NCBI GenBank assembly: GCA_036676195.1
Contig: JAKFDK010000038.1
Span: 1-12,136 of the forward strand
DNA length: 12,136 nt
Direction of reading: 5' to 3'
Source of the DNA: JAKFDK01 sp036676195
Lineage (GTDB): Bacteria > Bacillota > Sulfobacillia > Symbiobacteriales > ZC4RG38
The position numbers were made by a program, and so were the translations under genes. Every line of letters starts with the position of its first letter. Position 1 is the stretch's first letter. Below the pieces are notes generated by a model that was not told the DNA's origin, ran no database searches, and was given only the letters and a program-made list of their open reading frames with translations. Shown one piece after another: positions 1 to 4,245 of the stretch.

Positions 1-453
1 ATCGGCAACTCGGCATAAGGTCAGGATGCGCAATTCATCAAAGAAGCCCGGCGGGATTTTGTGCGCTTCGTCCAGGATGACCACCGGCGTTCGACCGTCT
101 TCCCGCAAGGCCTGGAAGGCATCGCGGAGCTGTCGTCTGGCGTTGGTGGTGCTCCACGGGGGCTGTACCCCCAACTCCCGGAGCAGTTCCTGGTAGAGGT
201 CACGGGCCGCCATGTTGGGATTGGGCACATAGATGAACCGGTAAAGGGCAGGGCTCAAGTTATGTTGTGCCGCTCGCAGTGCGGTACTTTTCCCGGCCCG
301 TATGTCACCCGTCACGCACATAATCTCGGCTCGGGGAATCGCCTGCACCAGGCGGGCCACGAGTTCCTGGTGAGCCCGAGACTGGAACAGAGCCAGCGGT
401 GGGATATCCTTGCGAAACGGGATGGTGCTAAAGTCAAAGTGCTGCTCAAACAG
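1..453 (-). CDS. ExeA/TniB-like AAA ATPase of the transposon (C-terminus outside window)
   Basis: The reverse strand is open from the window edge to about position 462. It encodes a P-loop ATPase of the type that activates Mu-like and Tn552-like transposases and helps choose target DNA. Visible motifs are a Walker A (GDIRAGKST, about residues 49-57) and a Walker B (VVILDEAHK, about residue 120). The N-terminus LFEQHFDFSTIPFRKDIP resembles the usual start of ExeA-like transposon ATPases. The start is unusual. AGGAGG at 462-467 lies 8 nt before a CTG at 451-453, where the homology begins, whereas an in-frame GTG at 460-462 overlaps the ribosome binding site. Translation should be coupled to the transposase, whose stop codon lies inside this start region. 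About 151 residues are visible, roughly half of a normal member. Confidence 0.85.
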   Translation of the reverse strand, partial: MFEQHFDFSTIPFRKDIPPLALFQSRAHQELVARLVQAIPRAEIMCVTGDIRAGKSTALRAAQHNLSPALYRFIYVPNPNMAARDLYQELLRELGVQPPWSTTNARRQLRDAFQALREDGRTPVVILDEAHKIPPGFFDELRILTLCRVAD

Positions 454-1916
454 CGGGGCCACCTCCTTTGCGGGCCTGTAGATGCACCCGTTCAACTGCG
501 TCCAGATAATAGGCCAGATGCATCTGAAGCCCCTGACGTGCGGTAAACCGGGCTAATGCTCGGGTCGTCAGGACCCGGTCCAGGCCGCCGCAGCGCCGCC
601 ACGTCTCCAGCGCCCACTCTGTCTCCATGACCTCCAGCGACCGTTGCAGAACGGTGCACAGGACTGTCACGAACTCCGTCTCGGTGAAGCGGATTTCAAC
701 CGGACCGCCGACGCCTCCGGTGGCCCGGAGGGCCTCAACTCTGGCCACGAGCTTCTGCTCCCGCTCCTGGGCCAGTAGCTCCAGGAGGTTGGGTCCCCCG
801 GTTTTGCGGGTAACGGTGGCAGCAGGCTGCCTGGATCGCTTCGGGGTATTCGTGGGTACCTCGTAGGGCTCAGTGTACTGGACGAAACGGCCTTGCATCC
901 AGATCTGAATACGCTCCCGCTGACGCGGGTGGTAGCGGACCTGCACCTCCTCGCCCGCCAGGTCGTCGTGGACAAGGTATTTCACCCCGTCCAGGCTGAT
1001 CAGGGCCGTTGGGCTAACCTTCCGTTCGGACCGCAGCAAGAAAGCGGCTTCCAATGTGACTGCATCGACCCGGCGCAGTGGAGTCTGGTCGCCGTCCCAC
1101 AGTTCTCTGGGAGACTGCCTGAGGTCGCTGTAGGGGTTGTGGTGGTAGTACTCCTCGATCCAGGCCCGGTAGTAACGGTTCAGTTCCGCCAGCGTGAGCA
1201 TCCGCCCCATGGCCTTAACCTCCGGGACCACCGATTCCTGGACCGTTTTCCAGTGCCGCTCGATTTGCCCTTTGCCCTGGCCATACCGGGGACGAGCTCG
1301 CAGGTGCCTGATGCCCAGCCAGTTGCAGGCTTCCCGGATCTGCTCGGCGACAAACTGCGCCCCGTTGTCCTGGTAAAGGGCGGACGGCAGACCGTGTGCG
1401 GTGATCGCTGCCTTGAGACAGGACTCCACGATGGAGCCATCCTGCGTGGCGTGGAACTGACCCTCAACGCAAAACCCTGTGGCGTTGTCGATGATCGCGA
1501 CCAGTACCGCCTTCTTGACCTCACCGTCTACATCGCGCACCTGCAGATCGGGCAAGCAGATATCCGTCTCCCACAGGTCGCTCCTGTGGCGCTTGCGGAA
1601 GTGGCGATAGACGGCCTTCTGTTCCTTGCACAGCGCCTGTCGGGTCTTACCCAGTCGCCGGAAGTGGCGGGACAGGGTGGAGCGTTTGATTTGCCCTTTG
1701 TACTCCGGGAATAGGCGGTCCAGGGTGGCGATAATCTGCGCCGTGCTGCGGGCCGGCTCGACTTCACGTAGTTCGACCGCCTGCTGCAGCACTTCCGGGG
1801 GGACCTTGCGCCCGTAAGAGCGCGCTGCGCTGGCCCCATTGCACGGTCTCCGACACCAGGGGGTCCACCATGGCGTAACGCCGCAGCATTTTGCGGGTGC
1901 GTTGCTCTTCATCCAT
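446..1916 (-). pseudogene. DDE transposase (rve/Mu C-terminal type), frameshifted
   Basis: This is the strand-transfer enzyme of the element. The RNase H-fold core is intact, with Asp in WETDICL (codon 1562-1564), Asp in YQDNGAQF (1367-1369) and Glu in GQIERHW (1259-1261). The last two are separated by 35 residues, the classic DD(35)E spacing. A Mu-type beta-barrel region follows (around KVSPTALISLDGVKYLV). The natural start is the ATG at 1914-1916 (MDEEQRTRKMLRRYAMVDPL), preceded by GGGAGTGAG. That frame runs into a stop, and the catalytic part continues in another frame from about SYGRKVPPEVLQQ, near 1806-1825. Relatives normally carry a helix-turn-helix stretch of roughly 40-60 residues here, so I infer an internal deletion that also shifted the frame. 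The catalytic frame alone is open from 2062, but its first 80 or so residues look like noise. Confidence 0.8.
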
Positions 1917-1985
1917 GTTGGCTCACTCCCGGTCTCCACAATACCAGGGGAGCCGGGGGCGCGGGTTTTCATCTTCTGTGTGGTT

Positions 1986-2657
1986 TCAGGTGCCTCCGCT
2001 ACCAATGAGCCTTGGGAGCACCCGCCAACAGCAGCCCAGGCAGGTCGACGGCAGCTCGGCAAGGACCGCAGTGCCGGGGAGACGTTGCATAATCACCTTC
2101 GCTTCCCGGCGGCACTCCGTCACCAACCCTGGCAGTCGCTCCAGCAATAGCAGGCGGGTTACTTTGTCCACCAACCGTAGCCGCCGACCGAGCCAACGAG
2201 GCCGCAGGGTCTCGTTCACCGCAACGGCCACATGAGAACCAGGGTGCAGGCTGTGCAGCCAGGTCTGCATGTACGCCACCCACTGTGCCGCCATGCCGGC
2301 AGCACGATCTACCCACCGCCAGACCGTGCTGGCGCTGACGCCGGCGGTCTCCGCTGCCTGGCTGCAGGTGCTCACCGTCGCCGCATACTGAAAGACCGCT
2401 TTCTCTTGCGTTGCGGTGGGGATGGACTGCCCGGGCTCGAACAGGTCAGGCAGCACCGTAAAAATTTGACGACACCCCCGCCGGTTGCAGCGGTAGCGGT
2501 AGATAGGTACGGGTTCTTCGTCGCCAGCGTTATGCATGTAGTGGTCGTGAACACGAAGCCGGTTACTACCACAGGTCGGACGGGCTTCCGGAAAGTACCG
2601 GCCGCAGAGCAGGCGGTATTCCTTGAGGGTCTCACCGATGTGGTCTACAATGAGCAC
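1986..2657 (-). CDS. zinc-ribbon/HTH transposon accessory protein (DUF6431-like)
   Basis: A 223-residue protein, the first gene of the transposon operon and 69 bp upstream of the transposase start. An N-terminal zinc-ribbon-like region carries TCG near residue 29 and CNRRGC at 57-62. A helix-turn-helix of the transposase type follows (SQAAETAGVSASTVWRWVD, about 99-117). I think it belongs to the DUF6431-type proteins that accompany such elements, a judgement from sequence character only. The start is GTG at 2655-2657 with a poor ribosome binding site; no ATG lies close in frame. The expected CPxC knuckle reads RPTC, with CGT for Arg where one base change from TGT would restore Cys, so the zinc site may be damaged. 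Probable role: DNA end or target recognition, or regulation of the element. Confidence 0.6.
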   Translation of the reverse strand: MLIVDHIGETLKEYRLLCGRYFPEARPTCGSNRLRVHDHYMHNAGDEEPVPIYRYRCNRRGCRQIFTVLPDLFEPGQSIPTATQEKAVFQYAATVSTCSQAAETAGVSASTVWRWVDRAAGMAAQWVAYMQTWLHSLHPGSHVAVAVNETLRPRWLGRRLRLVDKVTRLLLLERLPGLVTECRREAKVIMQRLPGTAVLAELPSTCLGCCWRVLPRLIGSGGT

Positions 2658-2690
2658 AGCTTCGCCAAGCCCATGGCTTGGGAGTATTGA

Positions 2691-2737
2691 AAGAACCTCT
2701 GGGGAGAGCCGGCAAGCTTTTGACCTCAGGGGTTCTT
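2691..2737. repeat. 14-bp stem-loop at the upstream edge of the transposon
   Basis: Arms AAGAACCTCTGGGG (2691-2704) and CCTCAGGGGTTCTT (2724-2737) pair over 14 positions with two G-U wobbles and a 19-nt loop. It sits 34 bp upstream of the accessory gene start, so it could be in that gene's leader or mark the element end. The sequence just outside (TGTCATTTTGGCGCCA, 2737-2752) begins with TGT, as Mu/Tn7-family ends do, but in the orientation that would point away from the genes. Confidence 0.45.
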
Positions 2738-2853
2738 GTCATTTTGGCGCCATGGGCAGCGCACCTCCTGGCCGACAGCATTTCGATTACATAAAGCAAA
2801 ATCCCCTGTACCATCCCGTAGGTGGTTCAGGGAATCTGAGAAATACGCTTCAT

Positions 2854-2913
2854 ATGGCTCAAACAATGTGGGCCGTAACACTCGTGACCCGACTTCTCGC
2901 CTCTGAGACTTAA
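2854..2913 (+). pseudogene. partial copy of the hydrophobic peptide gene (3' part)
   Basis: The last 13 or so codons (LVTRLLASET then TAA) match the C-terminus of the two complete peptide genes downstream (LMIRLLTSKT, LMIKLLTSDT), and the DNA around the stop codon matches too. The 5' part is unrelated, no ribosome binding site precedes the ATG at 2854, and the leader hairpins are absent. I read this as the 3' remnant of an upstream repeat unit joined to other DNA near 2880. A 19-residue peptide could in theory still be made. Confidence 0.5.
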
Positions 2914-2940
2914 GGGGGGTGAGCTATGCCCCTCGGGTTC
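2880..2940 (+). repeat. 3' fragment of a cassette repeat unit
   Basis: From about 2880 the sequence matches the 3' end of the downstream units: the peptide C-terminus, the stop codon, a GGGGGGTGAG...CCCCTC hairpin remnant and the CGGGTTCT tail. Roughly 54 bp carrying the middle of the post-stop region, including most of the CCCGGCGG hairpin, is missing compared with the complete units. Confidence 0.6.
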
Positions 2941-2984
2941 TGGCCGGTGGTGGGTTTTATATACGGGGCCTGGGCGAAAAAATG

Positions 2985-3015
2985 AAAATCCCACCGAACT
3001 GATCGGTGGGATTTT
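2985..3015 (+). promoter_or_regulatory. leader hairpin of cassette 1 (13-bp perfect stem)
   Basis: AAAATCCCACCGA (2985-2997) and TCGGTGGGATTTT (3003-3015) pair perfectly around the loop ACTGA, about 50 bp before the peptide start. The equivalent hairpin in unit 2 differs by an A-T to T-A exchange on both arms, so pairing is kept. As written it ends in TTTT and could attenuate transcription, or be a stable 5' structure of a small RNA. Confidence 0.75.
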
Positions 3016-3035
3016 ACGTATGTAAGGGTACGGCG

Positions 3036-3061
3036 CCACCTCGTTGAACGGGAGGAGGTGG
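3036..3061 (+). promoter_or_regulatory. hairpin covering the ribosome binding site of peptide 1
   Basis: CCACCTC (3036-3042) is complementary to GAGGTGG (3055-3061), with a 12-nt loop. The right arm lies inside the Shine-Dalgarno AGGAGGTG (3053-3060), 5 nt from the ATG. Closed, the hairpin would hide the ribosome binding site, so peptide translation is probably conditional. The other complete unit has the same arms and loop length. Confidence 0.65.
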
Positions 3062-3065
3062 AGAC

Positions 3066-3140
3066 ATGGAACTGGATGAACGAGTCTTTTGGCTCGTTTT
3101 GCTGGTTCTCATGATCCGACTTCTCACCTCTAAGACTTAA
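3066..3140 (+). CDS. 24-residue hydrophobic peptide, copy 1 (possible type I toxin-like)
   Basis: The ORF runs from ATG after a near-perfect AGGAGGTG site to TAA, giving a charged head (MELDER), one hydrophobic helix (VFWLVLLVLMIRLL) and a short polar tail (TSKT). It is long enough for one membrane segment. Copy 2 has six amino-acid differences or fewer and keeps the length, frame, start context and hydrophobic core, which supports real coding. Size, hydrophobicity, tandem duplication and a hidden ribosome binding site resemble type I toxins such as Ibs or Ldr, but I recognise no sequence family and no antisense RNA promoter is evident. Other options are a membrane regulator peptide or a signalling peptide. 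It is too short for standard gene finders. Confidence 0.65.
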   Translation: MELDERVFWLVLLVLMIRLLTSKT

Positions 3141-3162
3141 GGGGTGAGTCATACTCACCCCT
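3140..3162 (+). terminator. post-stop hairpin of cassette 1
   Basis: AGGGGTGAGT (3140-3149) pairs perfectly with ACTCACCCCT (3153-3162) over a 3-nt loop and begins on the last base of the peptide's TAA. There is no T tract after it, so it is more likely an mRNA-protecting 3' structure or part of an RNA fold than a simple terminator. Unit 2 keeps the stem with a T-A to C-G compensating change. Confidence 0.55.
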
Positions 3163-3188
3163 CAAGGCCCTTGGCAACGGTGGCGCCT

Positions 3189-3220
3189 GAACCCGGCGGT
3201 AGGCCCGCCGGGTTCTATTA
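3189..3220 (+). terminator. GC-rich hairpin with T-rich tail, cassette 1
   Basis: GAACCCGGCGG (3189-3199) and CCGCCGGGTTC (3205-3215) form a perfect 11-bp stem with loop TAGGC, followed by TATTA. This is the most terminator-like structure of the unit and the probable 3' end of the peptide transcript. It is repeated without change in unit 2. Confidence 0.6.
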
Positions 3221-3266
3221 TGCCCGGTGGCGGGTTTTGTATACGGGGCGTGGGTGAACAACAAGG

Positions 3267-3297
3267 AAATTCCCACCGAACTGGTCGGTGGGAATTT
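3267..3297 (+). promoter_or_regulatory. leader hairpin of cassette 2 (13-bp perfect stem)
   Basis: AAATTCCCACCGA (3267-3279) pairs with TCGGTGGGAATTT (3285-3297) over the loop ACTGG. Compared with cassette 1, one base pair is swapped on both arms, which is direct evidence that the structure is under selection. Confidence 0.75.
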
Positions 3298-3316
3298 CGG
3301 TATGTAAGGTTGGGCG

Positions 3317-3342
3317 CCACCTCGTTGAATGCGAGGAGGTGG
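3317..3342 (+). promoter_or_regulatory. hairpin covering the ribosome binding site of peptide 2
   Basis: CCACCTC (3317-3323) faces GAGGTGG (3336-3342) across a 12-nt loop; the right arm overlaps AGGAGGTG just before the ATG at 3347. An alternative pairing CCTCG with CGAGG is also possible in this copy, so it could switch between two folds. Confidence 0.6.
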
Positions 3343-3346
3343 ACAC

Positions 3347-3421
3347 ATGGAACTGAATGAGCGAGTCTCTTGGCTCGTTTTGCTGGTTCTCATGATCAAA
3401 CTTCTCACCTCTGATACTTAA
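3347..3421 (+). CDS. 24-residue hydrophobic peptide, copy 2 (possible type I toxin-like)
   Basis: Second complete copy of the cassette gene: head MELNER, hydrophobic core VSWLVLLVLMIKLL, tail TSDT, then TAA. AGGAGGTG sits 5-6 nt before the ATG. Differences from copy 1 are conservative or lie in the head and tail (D/N, F/S, R/K, K/D), with the membrane segment nearly unchanged, which points to selection on a hydrophobic helix. The gene has its own leader and 3' hairpins, so each copy is likely expressed as a separate short transcript. The function is unknown; a membrane-acting toxin or regulator is the leading guess. Confidence 0.65.
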   Translation: MELNERVSWLVLLVLMIKLLTSDT

Positions 3422-3444
3422 GAGGTGAGCTTACGCTCACCCCT
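3421..3444 (+). terminator. post-stop hairpin of cassette 2
   Basis: AGAGGTGAGC (3421-3430) pairs with GCTCACCCCT (3435-3444) over loop TTAC, with one A-C mismatch. The pair next to the loop is C-G here and T-A in cassette 1. It starts on the last base of the stop codon and has no T tract. Confidence 0.5.
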
Positions 3445-3470
3445 CAAGGGTCTCAGCAACGGTGGCGCTT

Positions 3471-3502
3471 GAACCCGGCGGTAGGCCCGCCGGGTTCTAT
3501 TA
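3471..3502 (+). terminator. GC-rich hairpin with T-rich tail, cassette 2
   Basis: GAACCCGGCGG (3471-3481) and CCGCCGGGTTC (3487-3497) form the same perfect 11-bp stem as in unit 1, loop TAGGC, followed by TATTA. Probable transcript end for peptide 2. Confidence 0.6.
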
Positions 3503-3562
3503 TGCCCGTTGGCGGGTTTGGTATGCGGGGACTGGGCGAAAAAAGATCAGAAATCCCACCGA
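3503..3562 (+). repeat. 5' fragment of a third cassette unit, cut inside the leader hairpin
   Basis: The first 60 bp of a unit are present (TGCCCGTTGGCGGGTTTGGT onward), ending with the left arm AAATCCCACCGA of the leader hairpin. The right arm, ribosome binding site and peptide are absent; unrelated sequence begins at about 3563. This marks an old deletion or insertion junction. Confidence 0.7.
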
Positions 3563-3568
3563 GGAATC

Positions 3569-3787
3569 ATGTTCCGCTGCCCGCACAGCCTTAGGCGGCC
3601 CCTCTGTGGGCTGCAGTTGCCCGCTGAGCTGGTGATCGGCCTGGTGGTCGGTGCCCTGGCCCTGCTCGCCGGGGGTGTACGCACAAATCTGTGGTCCTAT
3701 ATGATCAGACTGCGGAACATTGCCTGCGACCGACGGGGGTATTGGGCCACATGGGCTGGCGCGCAGTCATGCTTGCAGTCATGCTGA
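3569..3787 (+). CDS. possible 72-residue small membrane protein (low confidence)
   Basis: An ORF with ATG at 3569 and GAGG about 5 nt upstream. It contains one convincing hydrophobic stretch (ELVIGLVVGALALLAGGVRT, roughly residues 21-40) between Arg-rich flanks. It begins right at the break of the third cassette unit. The C-terminal part (WAGAQSCLQSC) looks like noise and runs toward the TTTTGCACA repeats, so this may be the remnant of a longer membrane protein gene or simple chance. I recognise no family. Confidence 0.25.
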   Translation: MFRCPHSLRRPLCGLQLPAELVIGLVVGALALLAGGVRTNLWSYMIRLRNIACDRRGYWATWAGAQSCLQSC

Positions 3788-4245
3788 AGGGCTGGCGACC
3801 GTTTTTGCACACTTGAAGGGCAAAGTACTGTGCAAAAGTGGACGCTAAGGGTGGTTTTGGGGGTCTTTTGGGGGACTCTGTCCGTTCTTGCACAGCAAAC
3901 CCCAACCAGAAGTGCAAAATCAGACGGAGAGGAAGTCTGGGCGGGAGTGGGTGCCTGCCCAATGGAGGGCGGCCAATTCGAAGCGCCACTGGATCCCGGG
4001 TTCGCCAGTCTGTACGCTGCGGAACGGGGGCCGGAGGCAGTGCCTTTGTGGCGCCGCCAGCCCCGACGGGGATATGCAACGATTCGCTGCTAAGAGGTCC
4101 GCAGGGCCCAATGGGAACTTGAATGTTTCAAGGCCAACACGTCCGGAGTTGGCACTAGCCACAGCATACGGATTTGCTTGCGTGGTACACAGTACGTTGG
4201 TCGACACGTCCGCCGGGCAACTGCCGGAACATGCCCTTAAGTGAA
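3788..4245. other. gene-free stretch with relic-looking sequence
   Basis: Short overlapping ORFs occur on both strands, but none has a ribosome binding site, a family signature or a sensible codon pattern. The first third carries four TTTTGCACA-type motifs listed separately. In the remainder I see nothing beyond a weak GGGCA/TGCCC inverted repeat close to the end of the nuclease gene, too short to call as a terminator. Confidence 0.5.
3795..3927. repeat. four copies of a 17-bp TTTTGCACA motif in two inverted pairs
   Basis: The sites are 3795-3811 (plus), 3829-3845 (minus), 3878-3894 (plus) and 3911-3927 (minus), all close to GCGTCCGTTTTTGCACA. The first pair shares 14 of 17 bases, the second 12 of 17. 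Several copies of a transposase-binding motif near a terminus are typical of some insertion sequences, and the core reminds me of IS21-family ends. No transposase gene remains beside it, so this is probably a relic end. Confidence 0.5.

Larger units (their letters stand above)
1..2737 (-). mobile_element. Mu/Tn552-like DDE transposon, partial and apparently decaying
   Basis: Three same-strand genes form a recognisable transposition module: a zinc-ribbon/HTH accessory protein, a DD(35)E transposase with a Mu-type C-terminal region, and an AAA ATPase of the ExeA/TniB/MuB kind. The order and the overlap of the last two genes fit a single transcription unit. The downstream end lies outside the window. 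The upstream end is not fixed; I place it provisionally at the outer arm of a stem-loop just upstream of the accessory gene. A frameshift in the transposase and a lost cysteine in the accessory protein suggest that the copy is no longer autonomous. Element identity is well supported, its boundaries are not. Confidence 0.65.
2941..3220 (+). repeat. hydrophobic-peptide cassette, complete unit 1 (about 280 bp)
   Basis: The unit starts at TGGCCGGTGGTGGGTTTTAT and ends at GGGTTCTATTA. In order it holds a 13-bp hairpin, a hairpin over the ribosome binding site, a 24-codon ORF, a hairpin starting on the stop codon, and a CCCGGCGG hairpin with a T-rich tail. The next unit is the same arrangement 280-282 bp downstream, with high identity throughout, so the two are head-to-tail direct repeats. 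Confidence 0.85.
3221..3502 (+). repeat. hydrophobic-peptide cassette, complete unit 2 (about 282 bp)
   Basis: This is the second complete head-to-tail copy, from TGCCCGGTGGCGGGTTTTGT to GGGTTCTAT. It keeps all four hairpins, the ribosome binding site and the peptide ORF. Differences from unit 1 are scattered substitutions plus a few small length changes; several in the stems are compensated, and the ORF frame is kept. Confidence 0.85.

Noticed and set aside
893..1714. Long plus-strand ORF of 273 codons opposite the transposase
   Set aside because: It is antisense to the DD(35)E core, has no family signature or ribosome binding site, and is explained by high GC.
1917..2062. N-terminal extension of the transposase catalytic frame up to 2062
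   Set aside because: It overlaps the accessory gene, looks like random sequence, and a better start in another frame with a ribosome binding site lies at 1916.
2830..3408. Minus-strand ORFs of 70 to 92 codons through the cassette array
   Set aside because: They run through stems on both sides, differ between copies and have no ribosome binding sites, whereas the 24-codon plus-strand ORFs have perfect sites.
2880..3562. Cassette array as a CRISPR or a miniature transposable element
   Set aside because: Units are about 281 bp, directly tandem, with no spacers, no terminal inverted repeats and no target duplications, and each complete unit contains a conserved ORF.
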